Source: Paracoccaceae bacterium
GTDB lineage: Bacteria > Pseudomonadota > Alphaproteobacteria > Rhodobacterales > Rhodobacteraceae
Assembly (NCBI GenBank): GCA_027492585.1
Contig: JAPUEK010000067.1
Location: 1 to 58,498 of the forward strand
Reading direction: 5' to 3'
Length of the DNA stretch: 58,498 nucleotides
Position numbers and translations under genes: made by a program. Every line of letters begins with the position of its first letter. The first letter of the stretch is position 1. A model generated the notes under the pieces. That model was not told the DNA's origin and ran no database searches. It worked only from the letters and a program-made list of their open reading frames with translations. Of this stretch, positions 47,115 to 55,637 are shown piece by piece.

Positions 47115-48512
47115 CTAGCGCGAGAGCCGCAGCACCAGATCCTTCAGCCGTTTGACCCGCACGCCATAGGGCGGGAAGAGGAGCGGCAGCAGGGTGAAGC
47201 GGTTCCGCAGCACCGGCTTCAGATGGCTGAAGGTCTCGAACCCCGCCTGGCCATGCCCGGCCCCCATGCCCGAATTGCCGATCCCGCCGAAGGGCAGGTT
47301 GGAATGGATGAAGGGCATCACCGTCAGGTTCACCCCATAGGAGCCGGAGGCGGTCTCCGCCCCGAGCCTTTCGATCAGCGCGCCGTCGCGGGCGAAGACA
47401 TAGAGCGTCAGCGGCTTCGGCCCGGCATTGATCGCCGCGATCACCTCGGCAAGGTCGCGGTAGGGGATCAGCGGCAGGAGGGGGCCGAAGATCTCCTCCT
47501 CCGCCATGGCCATCCCCGGCGCGAGGCCGGTGATCAGCCGCGGCGCCATCACCCGCGCCGCCGCCCGGTCGGTGCCGAGCGGCTCGACCTCCGCCCCCTT
47601 GGCCGTCGCATCCGCCAGAAGGCCCTGAAGCCGGGCGAAATGGCGGTCGCTGACGATATGGGTCAGGTCGGGGGAAGCCCCGGCATCCGCCCCGAGGCTC
47701 CCGGCAAAGCGCGCCTTCAGGGCGGAGCGGAAGGCGGCCATCCGGCTTTCGGGGACAAAGACGTGATCGGGCGCCACGCAGACCTGCCCGGCATTGAGCG
47801 CCTTGCCCCAGACCACCCATTTCGCCGCCGCCGCCAGATCGGCATCCTCGCCGATCACCACCGGGGATTTGCCGCCAAGCTCCAGCGTCACCGGGCTGAG
47901 GTGCCGCGCCGCCTCCGCCATCACCTTGCGCCCGACCGCCGGGCTGCCGGTGAAGAAGACATGATCGAAGGGCAGATCCAGCAGCGCCTCCGCCGCCTCC
48001 ACCCCGCCTTCCACCACCGAGACGAGATCCGGCAGCGCCGCGCCGATCCGCGCCAGCAGGGCCGAGGTGGCAGGCGTCAGTTCCGAGGGCTTCACCATGA
48101 CCGCATTGCCCGCCGCAAGCGCGGAGATCATCGGGGCAAGCGCCAGCGTGAAAGGGAAGTTCCAGGGGGCGATGACCAGCACCACGCCCTTCGGCTGCGG
48201 CAGGAGTGCTGCCGAGGTGCCGAGCATCATCTGCGTCGGCCAGACCTTCCGCCGCCGCATCCAGCGCCGCAGATGCCGCCGCGCATGGGAAATCTCCGAC
48301 AGGACCGGCAAAAGCTCGGTCAGCTCGGCCTCGACCGCCGGCTTGCCAAGATCGGCGGCCACCGCCGCGATCAGCTCGGCCCGGTGCGCCAGAACCAGTT
48401 CCGTCAGCCGCGCCAGAACCGCGCGCCGCCCGGTCAGCCCGAAGGACGCCCTGCGCGCGGCATTGCCCGCCGCCAACCGCTCATATTCCGCCCGGATCGC
48501 TTCGCTGTTCAT
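47115..48512 (-). CDS. Aldehyde dehydrogenase (class 3-like / coniferyl aldehyde dehydrogenase-like)
   Basis: A 465-residue NAD(P)-dependent dehydrogenase. Catalytic Glu is in TLELGGKSPVVIGEDAD and catalytic Cys in NAGQVCVAPDHV. APWNFPFTLALAPMISALAA, FFTGSPAVGRKVM and EEEIFGPLLPL complete the pattern. The hydrophobic C-terminal end (LLPLLFPPYG) is typical of the class 3/coniferyl group and may help membrane contact. The physiological aldehyde is unknown. Confidence 0.92.
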   Translation of the reverse strand: MNSEAIRAEYERLAAGNAARRASFGLTGRRAVLARLTELVLAHRAELIAAVAADLGKPAVEAELTELLPVLSEISHARRHLRRWMRRRKVWPTQMMLGTSAALLPQPKGVVLVIAPWNFPFTLALAPMISALAAGNAVMVKPSELTPATSALLARIGAALPDLVSVVEGGVEAAEALLDLPFDHVFFTGSPAVGRKVMAEAARHLSPVTLELGGKSPVVIGEDADLAAAAKWVVWGKALNAGQVCVAPDHVFVPESRMAAFRSALKARFAGSLGADAGASPDLTHIVSDRHFARLQGLLADATAKGAEVEPLGTDRAAARVMAPRLITGLAPGMAMAEEEIFGPLLPLIPYRDLAEVIAAINAGPKPLTLYVFARDGALIERLGAETASGSYGVNLTVMPFIHSNLPFGGIGNSGMGAGHGQAGFETFSHLKPVLRNRFTLLPLLFPPYGVRVKRLKDLVLRLSR

Positions 48513-48560
48513 CCCGACAGCCTTGCCGAGCCGCCGCCGCCGCGCAAGCCTGACGATGCG

Positions 48561-49907
48561 TCAGACCGCTGCCGCCGCAACCGCATCGACGATCTCGTCG
48601 ACCACGGCGGTCAGCATCGCCTCATCCTCGCATTCCGCCATGACGCGGATCAGCGGCTCCGTCCCCGATTTGCGGATCAGGAGCCGGCCCTTGCCGCGGA
48701 TGCGGTCGAAATTGGCCTTGATCACCGCCTTCACCGTCTCGGATTCCAGGGGCTGCCCCCCCGCCGTGAAGCGCACGTTCTTCAGAAGCTGCGGCACCGT
48801 CTCGAACTGGCGGACGAGGGCGCTCGCCGGCTGTCCCGACCGCGCCATCTCGGCGAGGAACTGCAACCCCGCGATCAGCCCGTCGCCGGTCGTGGCGTAA
48901 TCGGTCATCACGATATGGCCCGACTGCTCGCCGCCGAGATTCCAGCCGCCGCGCCGCATCGCCTCCACCACATAGCGGTCCCCGACCGCGGTGCGTTCCA
49001 GCCGCAGGCCCCGCCCTTCCATGAACCGCTCCAGCCCGAGGTTCGACATCACTGTGGCGACGAGCGTGCCGCCGCGCAGCCGCCCCTCCTCGGCCCAGCG
49101 GCCTGCCAGCAGCGCCATGATCTGATCGCCGTCGGCCACCCGGCCGGTCTCGTCAAGGATCATCACCCGGTCGGCATCGCCATCAAGACAGATGCCCAGA
49201 TGCGCGCCATGGGCGACCACCGCCTCCGCCGCGGTCTGGGTATAGGTGGAGCCGCAGCGGTCGTTGATGTTCTTGCCGTTCGGGGACACGCCGACCGGAA
49301 TGACCTCGGCGCCGAGTTCCCACAGCACCTCCGGCGCGGCCTTGTAGGCGGCGCCATTGGCGCAATCGACCACCACCTTCAGCCCGTCGAGCGTCAGCCC
49401 CGCCGGGAAGGTGGTCTTGGCATATTCCTGATAGCGGCCGCGGGCATCCTCGATGCGCTTGGCCCGGCCGATGTTTTCCGGTTTGGCGGGCTGGATCTCT
49501 CCCGCCACCATCGCCTCGATCTCCGCTTCGGCGGCATCCGAAAGCTTGAACCCGTCGGGGCCGAAGAACTTGATGCCATTGTCCTGATGCGGGTTGTGAC
49601 TGGCCGAGATCATCACGCCGAGATCGGCGCGCATCGACCGGGTGAGAAACCCCACCGCCGGCGTCGGCACCGGGCCGAGCAGCAGCACGTTCATCCCCGT
49701 CGAGGTCAGCCCCGCCGTCAGCGCGTTTTCCAGCATATAGCCCGAAAGTCGCGTATCCTTGCCGATCACCACCCGATGCGCGTCCGAGCCGTCGCGGCGG
49801 AAGAACCGCCCCGCTGCCGCCCCGAGCTTCAGCGCCATCTCGGCGGTCATCGGATAGGAATTGGCCCGGCCCCGAACCCCGTCGGTGCCGAAAAGTTTCC
49901 GTGTCAT
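48561..49907 (-). CDS. glmM: Phosphoglucosamine mutase
   Basis: A 448-residue enzyme that interconverts glucosamine-6-phosphate and glucosamine-1-phosphate on the way to UDP-GlcNAc. The phosphorylated serine is Ser103 in ISASHNP; the metal loop is DGDADR, and [12 protein letters not shown] binds the phosphate. I start at [10 protein letters not shown] (49907), giving the usual length. It overlaps the folP stop by four bases. Confidence 0.97.
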   Translation of the reverse strand: MTRKLFGTDGVRGRANSYPMTAEMALKLGAAAGRFFRRDGSDAHRVVIGKDTRLSGYMLENALTAGLTSTGMNVLLLGPVPTPAVGFLTRSMRADLGVMISASHNPHQDNGIKFFGPDGFKLSDAAEAEIEAMVAGEIQPAKPENIGRAKRIEDARGRYQEYAKTTFPAGLTLDGLKVVVDCANGAAYKAAPEVLWELGAEVIPVGVSPNGKNINDRCGSTYTQTAAEAVVAHGAHLGICLDGDADRVMILDETGRVADGDQIMALLAGRWAEEGRLRGGTLVATVMSNLGLERFMEGRGLRLERTAVGDRYVVEAMRRGGWNLGGEQSGHIVMTDYATTGDGLIAGLQFLAEMARSGQPASALVRQFETVPQLLKNVRFTAGGQPLESETVKAVIKANFDRIRGKGRLLIRKSGTEPLIRVMAECEDEAMLTAVVDEIVDAVAAAAV

Positions 49908-50914
49908 GCCTGATCTCCCTGCGTCACGGCCTGCCAAAGCGACAGCGCCTGACGCGTTTCCGCCACGTCATGCACTCGTATCATCTGCACTCCCTGCGCC
50001 ACCCCGGCAAGCGCCACGGCAAGGGAGCCGGGCATCCGCCGCGCCGCTTCCGCCTCGGCCCCGATGGTGCCGATGAAGCGTTTGCGGCTTGCGCCGAGCA
50101 GCACCGGCAAACCGAGCCCGTGGAAGAGCGAGAGCCGTTGCAGCAGGACAAGGTTGTGGGTCAGGGTCTTGCCAAAGCCGATGCCGGGGTCGATGGCGAG
50201 GCGCGCGCGCGGGATGCCCGCCGCCTCCGCCGCCGCGACCCGCGCGGCAAGGGCGTCATAGACATCCAGCAGCACGTCGTCATACTGCGGATCGTCCTGC
50301 ATGGTTTCGGGCGTGGCGATGGAATGCATCAGGACCACCGGCGCCCCCTGCCCCGCCGCCACCGCCGCCATGGCGGGATCGTAGGACAGCGCCGTCACAT
50401 CGTTGAGCAGGCTCGCCCCCGCCGCAAAGGCCGCTGCCGCCACCGCCGCCTTGCGCGTGTCGATGGAGATCGGGCCTTCCAGCCCCCCGGCCCGCAAAGC
50501 CGCGATCACCGGGGCGGTGCGGGCGATTTCTTCGCCCTCCGCCACTTCCTGCGCGCCGGGCCGGGTGCTTTCGCCGCCGATGTCGAGGATATCCGCCCCC
50601 GCCGCCATCCGCCGCGCCTGCATCACCGCCGCTTCGGGCCGCAGGAACAGGCCGCCATCCGAAAAGCTGTCCGGCGTCACATTGAGGATGCCCATGATCC
50701 GCGGCCGGTCCAGACCCAATCCGGCGAAATCCGGGCGCCCGTCGGTCAGGGGCGCCAGCTGCGCCGCCGAAAGCTCGCGCACGTCAACCCGGTCAGGCGC
50801 TTTGCCGCGTTCCAGCACCTCCACACGGTCGAACCAGCACCAGCCCCCGGCGAGCGTCAACGCTCCTTCGGGACGGGCAGGATCGGTCATGCAAATCGGT
50901 CGGAAATAAATCAT
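49904..50914 (-). CDS. folP: Dihydropteroate synthase
   Basis: A 336-residue TIM-barrel enzyme that couples para-aminobenzoate to the pterin diphosphate (the sulfonamide target). [35 protein letters not shown] and DPGIGFGKT are present. An N-terminal part of about 70 residues precedes the barrel, as in relatives. I start at MIYFRPICM (50914). The four-base overlap with glmM and close folB upstream indicate one operon. Confidence 0.96.
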   Translation of the reverse strand: MIYFRPICMTDPARPEGALTLAGGWCWFDRVEVLERGKAPDRVDVRELSAAQLAPLTDGRPDFAGLGLDRPRIMGILNVTPDSFSDGGLFLRPEAAVMQARRMAAGADILDIGGESTRPGAQEVAEGEEIARTAPVIAALRAGGLEGPISIDTRKAAVAAAAFAAGASLLNDVTALSYDPAMAAVAAGQGAPVVLMHSIATPETMQDDPQYDDVLLDVYDALAARVAAAEAAGIPRARLAIDPGIGFGKTLTHNLVLLQRLSLFHGLGLPVLLGASRKRFIGTIGAEAEAARRMPGSLAVALAGVAQGVQMIRVHDVAETRQALSLWQAVTQGDQA

Positions 50915-50959
50915 GGCACAGTCGTTAAGACTCTCCGCACGCTCAGGCAAGGGGAGAGA

Positions 50960-51868
50960 TCAGGCCCGTTCGACCCTCACGCGGCTTCCCGCCGGAAGCG
51001 TCACGTCACCGTGAACGACAAAGCGCTCCGCCGCCATGACCTCGGCCAGCCAGAGCGCCAGCGCCACCGGCTCGCGGCTTTGCGGGCCATCCACCGCGTC
51101 GAGAACCAGCTTGGACGGCGCCCAGACCACCATCTGCCCGCGCTTCACCGCCCAGTCGATCTCCGTCCGGGTCGCCATGACCACGCAGCGCGGATCGCGG
51201 GCGCCGAGCACCCAGGCGTTCTGCTCGATGGCCAGCAGGTCCACCCGCCGCTGGGTCGGGCGATGGCCGGTCTCCGGGCGCGGCAGGTCGGGCAGGCCCA
51301 CGGTCAGGATCACCGGCCGCCCCTCCGCCTGAAGGACATCGAGCCGCGCCGACAGGTCCGGCGCCGCGATCGCGGCATTGTCGAGGAAAACCACCAAAGG
51401 ATGCAGCGCCGCCTCGCTGCCGTCCTGTCCGACCACCTTCAGCGCCGCCTCCGCCCGCGAGCGGACAATCTCCACCCCGAGCTTGTAGGGTCCGACATCC
51501 AGCTTTTCGATCCGCACGAAGACCCGCATCGCCTGCGGCTCGGCCAGAATCCGCTCCGCCAGCCGCTCGGCCAGCGTCTCCAGCAGGTTCAACCGCTCCG
51601 CCGCCAACTCCGCCGCGATGGATTCGGTGATCCGGTCATAGGACAGGATGCGGTCCACATCGTCGTTGAGCGGCTGCGGCGCGGGGCGCACCTCCACCAC
51701 CACGTTGAACATCACCCGCTGGCGATGGCCGCGTTCCTTCTGGAAAGCACCGATATCGACCTCGACCACATGGTCGCGCAAGGAAATGCGGTCACGGGGA
51801 TCGGCGGAGGCGGAGGCAAGCGCCCGCTCCTCCGGATGGGCGAAGGCAAGCCGGATATCGCTGGTCAT
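50960..51868 (-). CDS. folB: Dihydroneopterin aldolase with C-terminal extension
   Basis: A 302-residue protein. Residues of about 30-140 are a FolB domain (DRISLRDHVVEVDIGAFQKE, DRILSYDRITESIAAEL, LNLLETLAERLA), which cleaves dihydroneopterin in folate synthesis. The following 150 residues (from VVFLDNAAIAAP to the end) do not belong to FolB; they contain RRVDLLAIEQNAWVLGARDP and EIDWAVKRGQMVVWAPSKLV. I do not recognise this part. FolB is usually about 120 residues, so this is a fused or extended form. It lies 46 bases upstream of folP. Confidence 0.88.
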   Translation of the reverse strand: MTSDIRLAFAHPEERALASASADPRDRISLRDHVVEVDIGAFQKERGHRQRVMFNVVVEVRPAPQPLNDDVDRILSYDRITESIAAELAAERLNLLETLAERLAERILAEPQAMRVFVRIEKLDVGPYKLGVEIVRSRAEAALKVVGQDGSEAALHPLVVFLDNAAIAAPDLSARLDVLQAEGRPVILTVGLPDLPRPETGHRPTQRRVDLLAIEQNAWVLGARDPRCVVMATRTEIDWAVKRGQMVVWAPSKLVLDAVDGPQSREPVALALWLAEVMAAERFVVHGDVTLPAGSRVRVERA

Positions 51869-52002
51869 TCTGGACTCCGCCCATGGTGGCCCGGCCTTGT
51901 GCCGGAATCAGTGAGGGCAGGCTAATGCCTGCCCTGCGATCCGCCTTGCACAAAGGCGGCAGGATATTCAAGCGCGCCGACCTGCCGGCACGCGCCCGCC
52001 CC

Positions 52003-52707
52003 TCAGCGCTGGCGGTAGAACATGTGGGAGCCGATCACCGCCGTCTGGGCAAAGCTGCGCGACCACGAGGGGTTGACCGCCCGCGTGTGGAAATGGGTCG
52101 CGCCATTGGTCAGCGCCCGCGGCGCGCCATCCAGCATGACCCGCGCGATGCGCCCGGCGATATCCGCCGGCTCCGCTTCGGACATCACATCCCGCGCGCC
52201 GTCGCAATTGTAGGAGAACTGGCAACCGCCCTTGCCGCCCTGCTGGACCACCCCGCAGACGCTTTTGGGGTAGTTCGGGTTGTCCACCCGGTTCAGGATC
52301 ACCTCGGCCACCGCGAATTCGCCGCGCAGCGTCTCGCCGCGGGCCTCGAAGTAGATCGCCTTGCGGAGGCAATCCCATTCGGCATCGCCTTGGGGGGAGG
52401 GCTGGCTCATGAGCCAGTCCTCGGTATAGCTGATCAGCACCGGGGCGCTGAGCTTCATCTCTTTGGCGGGGGGCGTTTTGGCGGGGGCGGCTTTCGCCTC
52501 CACTTTCGGACCGAGGGCAAGCGCATTGCGCCGCGCTTCGGGCAAGGCCCCGATGGCATTGTGTTCCGCTCCGAGGAGCGAGGCGAACTGCTGGCCGATC
52601 AATCGCGTCGGATCGTTGGACTGGCTCACCGTCACATCGGCGTAGGCCGCTCCGCTGAGGACTGCCAGCGCGAGAAGCGCGGTGGTCCAGAATTGGTGCA
52701 AGCGCAT
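52003..52707 (-). CDS. SleB-type cell wall hydrolase
   Basis: A 234-residue exported protein. Signal peptide TTALLALAVLSGAAYA; then a helical linker with a Lys/Ala/Pro stretch; then the hydrolase domain with LRKAIYFEARGE (catalytic Glu), VAEVILNRVDNPNYPKSVCG, CQFSYNCDG and ATHFHTRAVNPSWS. The family cleaves peptidoglycan glycan strands. It probably works in growth or envelope remodelling. It is followed by folB 134 bases later. Confidence 0.9.
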   Translation of the reverse strand: MRLHQFWTTALLALAVLSGAAYADVTVSQSNDPTRLIGQQFASLLGAEHNAIGALPEARRNALALGPKVEAKAAPAKTPPAKEMKLSAPVLISYTEDWLMSQPSPQGDAEWDCLRKAIYFEARGETLRGEFAVAEVILNRVDNPNYPKSVCGVVQQGGKGGCQFSYNCDGARDVMSEAEPADIAGRIARVMLDGAPRALTNGATHFHTRAVNPSWSRSFAQTAVIGSHMFYRQR

Positions 52708-52866
52708 TATGTCGTCGTCCCGGTTGTTTCGTCTCGCCGCACACGATCCCGTGAAAACCCGTGAAAGGGTCGTGAGGGGGCCTGCGCGACAGGGGACTCG
52801 CCTAAAGGAAGCTTCCCGGCGCGTCTACCTATGTGACTTATTTACAACATAAATTGCGGGCATTTC

Positions 52867-52880
52867 GGCGGAATTCCGCC
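52867..52880. promoter_or_regulatory. Palindrome in AT-rich gap between ppdK and the cell wall hydrolase gene
   Basis: GGCGGAATTCCGCC is a perfect 14-base palindrome in an AT-rich gap of 212 bases. It may end the ppdK transcript or act as an operator. The T-rich side is on the plus strand, opposite to ppdK, so its role is unclear. Confidence 0.3.
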
Positions 52881-52919
52881 ATTTCTTTTAAGGTTTCACA
52901 TTAGGAAACAATCGCAAAT

Positions 52920-55496
52920 TCATGATATGGTTATTGTTTTTGGATCGGCCACACGATCTGCCAAAGCCAGATGCGCCGCGGCAAGACGCGCCAGAGGCAC
53001 CCGATAGGGGCTGCAGGAGACGTAATCGAAGCCCTGCTTGCGGCAGAAGGCGATTGATTCGGGATTCCCGCCATGCTCGCCACAGATGCTCAGCGTCAGC
53101 GCCGGACGGGTGGCCCGCCCCCGTTCGGCACCGATATGCAGAAGCTCCCCCACCCCGTCCACATCGAGGATATGGAAGGGGTCCTCCGGGAAAACCCCCT
53201 GCTGGACATAGGTGCTCATGAAGCGCCCGGCATCGTCGCGGCTGAGCCCGTAGGTCATCTGGGTCAGGTCGTTCGTGCCGAAGGACAGGAAGGCCGCGTG
53301 CTGGGCGATCTCGCCCGCGCGAAGGGCCGCGCGGGGCGTCTCGACCATGACGCCAAGCTTGTAGTCGAAGCCCATGCCCGCCTTGACGCGCACCGCGGCC
53401 GCCACCGCGTCGATATGGGTCTTGACCAGTTCCACCTCGCGGCGGGCGGAGACGAGGGGGATCATGATCTCCGGCACCACCGCGGCGCCGCGCCGCGCCA
53501 CCTCCACCGTCGCCTCGAAGATCGCCTGCGCCTGCATGGCGTAGATCTCCGGCAGCACGACGCCGAGCCGCACCCCGCGCATCCCGAGCATCGGGTTGAA
53601 CTCCGACAGCGCCTCCGCCCGGCGGGTCACTTCGGAGAGCGGCTTGTCGAGCGCCTCGGCCAGATCGCGCAGGCCCTCGCGGCTGTGGGGCAGGAATTCG
53701 TGCAGCGGCGGATCGAAAAGCCGGATGCAGACCGGCAGGCCGGCCATGATCTCGAAGAGCTGCACGAAATCCTCGCGCTGCATCGGCAGAAGCCGGGTCA
53801 GCGCCGCCGCCCGGTCCTTGGAGGTATCGGCAAAGATCATCTCGCGCATGACGACCAGACGGTCTTCGTCGAAGAACATATGTTCCGTCCGGCACAACCC
53901 GATGCCCTGCGCCTCGAACTGGCGGGCGGTGGCGGCATCGGCGGGGGTGTCGGCATTGGCGCGGATGCCGATGTCGCGCACGGCGTCAGCCCAGCCGAGC
54001 AGCGTGCGGAACGCCTCGTCGAGCGCCGGGGCCAGCATGTCGGCCGCCCCGGCCAGAACCTCGCCCGTGGTGCCGTCGAGCGTGATGAGATCGCCTTCGC
54101 GGAAGCTGCGGCCATCGGCGGCGGTCAGCTTCTTCTCCTTCCCGTCGAGCCTGAGACCCGAGGCGCCCACCACGCAAGGCACGCCCAGGCCCCGCGCGAT
54201 CACCGCCGCGTGGGAGGTGATGCCGCCCCGCTCCGTCAGGACGGCAGCGGCGGAATGCATCCCCCGGATGTCCTCCGGCGCGGTTTCGCGGCGCACGAGG
54301 ATGCAGGCCTCCCCCCGCGCGGCCGAAGCCTGCGCGGCATCGGAGGTGAAGACGATCCGCCCCACCGCCGCACCGGGGCTTGCGGCGATGCCCTTGGCGA
54401 AGACATCGCGCTGCCCGCGCGGATCGACCTGCGGGTGCAGAAGCTCCGACAGCGCGCGCGGCTCGACCCGCAGCACCGCCTCGTCCCGGCTGATGATGCC
54501 ATCCTCCGCCAGGGCGACCGCGATCTTCAGCCCCGCACGGGCCGAGCGCGTCACCTTCACCGCATCGAGCACGGACAGCTTGCCGTCCTCGATGGTGAAT
54601 TCGATCTGCATCTCCTCGCGCAGCTTGGCCCGGCAGGCGGCGCCATGGCGCAGCAGATCGGCGAAGACCTCCGGCGCGATATCTTCGAGCGAGGGGCCGC
54701 GCCTGTCGCGGGTGAGGTAGAGCGCCTCGGTCCGCTTCAGCGCGTCGCGGCCCTGGCTCTGGCCGAGATAGCGGCCCGTCACCTGCGGCTGGCCGGTGAC
54801 CGGATCGACGAACTGCATGACGCCGGAGCCGGAAATGCCCTGCCCGATGCCCTGCGCCATGGCCTGCACGACGAGGCCGAGCGCCGCCTCGGCGGGCGCG
54901 CCCTTGGCCTGACGCAGCAGGCGGGCCGAGGTCCCCTCCCAGGCGCGGGCCATGGAGCGCAGGACTTCGGCAAGCTGGCGGGCGGGATCTTCGGGGAAAG
55001 GCTCCTCCATCTCGCGCTCATAATGGCGCAGCGCCTCGCGCAGGGCCTCGGCGGGCGGGGCGCCGGCATCGAACATGTCGGGGTCGAGGCGGGCGACATG
55101 GGTGGCATAGCCGCGCACGAAGCGCAGGTAGATGGCATCGGCCGCCGCCGCGCCATGGGTTTCCACCAGCCGCGCGTGGCGGGCGGCGTTCATGCCGATG
55201 TTGAGCACCGTCCCCGGCCCGCCCCAGTCGGGGTTTTCCGGCGAGGGCCGGACGGAAACCAGCGGCTGCGGCCCGAAATGGCTCAGGATCGCGCGCGCAT
55301 CCACCATCTGCCCCGAGGCGATGGCCCGCACCGTCGCCGCCGGAAGCGCCACCGTCTCCGGCACCGGCAGGTCGAGCCGGACGAGCCGTTGCAGGCATTT
55401 CGCGCGCCAGCCATGGGCGGGCGTGCGGATGTCGGCCGCAGGGGTGATCTCGGTGAATTCGAGCGGGGCTTCGGGGAGGTTCTGGATTTTCTGCAC
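52920..55496 (-). CDS. ppdK: Pyruvate, phosphate dikinase
   Basis: An 858-residue enzyme that interconverts pyruvate, ATP and phosphate with PEP, AMP and diphosphate. It has the ATP-grasp-like N-terminal part, the swivelling phosphohistidine domain (LTERGGITSHAAVIARGLGV), and the PEP-binding barrel (ICEHGGNP, FLSFGTNDLTQMTYGLSRDD). I start at GTG 55496 (VQKIQNLPEAP); the frame is open further up but there it reads through the ATATCC repeat. It supplies PEP for gluconeogenesis. Confidence 0.95.
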   Translation of the reverse strand: MQKIQNLPEAPLEFTEITPAADIRTPAHGWRAKCLQRLVRLDLPVPETVALPAATVRAIASGQMVDARAILSHFGPQPLVSVRPSPENPDWGGPGTVLNIGMNAARHARLVETHGAAAADAIYLRFVRGYATHVARLDPDMFDAGAPPAEALREALRHYEREMEEPFPEDPARQLAEVLRSMARAWEGTSARLLRQAKGAPAEAALGLVVQAMAQGIGQGISGSGVMQFVDPVTGQPQVTGRYLGQSQGRDALKRTEALYLTRDRRGPSLEDIAPEVFADLLRHGAACRAKLREEMQIEFTIEDGKLSVLDAVKVTRSARAGLKIAVALAEDGIISRDEAVLRVEPRALSELLHPQVDPRGQRDVFAKGIAASPGAAVGRIVFTSDAAQASAARGEACILVRRETAPEDIRGMHSAAAVLTERGGITSHAAVIARGLGVPCVVGASGLRLDGKEKKLTAADGRSFREGDLITLDGTTGEVLAGAADMLAPALDEAFRTLLGWADAVRDIGIRANADTPADAATARQFEAQGIGLCRTEHMFFDEDRLVVMREMIFADTSKDRAAALTRLLPMQREDFVQLFEIMAGLPVCIRLFDPPLHEFLPHSREGLRDLAEALDKPLSEVTRRAEALSEFNPMLGMRGVRLGVVLPEIYAMQAQAIFEATVEVARRGAAVVPEIMIPLVSARREVELVKTHIDAVAAAVRVKAGMGFDYKLGVMVETPRAALRAGEIAQHAAFLSFGTNDLTQMTYGLSRDDAGRFMSTYVQQGVFPEDPFHILDVDGVGELLHIGAERGRATRPALTLSICGEHGGNPESIAFCRKQGFDYVSCSPYRVPLARLAAAHLALADRVADPKTITIS

Positions 55497-55557
55497 TGCG
55501 GCACCTGTCTTTGCGGGCGCAGGATACACCCCGAGGCGCGTGGTGCAAGCGGCGGGA

Positions 55558-55600
55558 GCGGGGGTTTCACACCCCCGCCCCCCCGTGGGATATTTATGCA
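55558..55600 (-). repeat. ATATCC-hairpin intergenic repeat, copy 7 (variant stem)
   Basis: On the minus strand TGCATAAATATCCCACGGGGG is followed by a hairpin whose arms are GCGGGGGT and ACCCCCGC around TTCAC/GTGAA. It lies just past the glyS stop, upstream of ppdK. Stem sequence differs from copies 1, 3, 5 and 6 but pairs fully. Confidence 0.75.
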
Positions 55601-55637
55601 CAGGGGATGAGGGCGGGGGATGCAGGGGCGGGAGGGA

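Noticed and set aside
46926-49913. 995-residue plus-strand frame
   Set aside because: Runs through an ATATCC repeat, the aldehyde dehydrogenase and glmM on the opposite strand; His/Arg/Gly-rich composition shows it is a shadow frame.
55497-55601. Upstream start for ppdK at 55601 (MHKYPTGG)
   Set aside because: This part is a translation of the ATATCC repeat; the same MHKYP-type reading arises from other copies. The GTG at 55496 fits the family.
53073-55610. 845-residue plus-strand frame over ppdK
   Set aside because: Antisense to ppdK, which has all catalytic motifs; no recognisable domain in the plus-strand frame.
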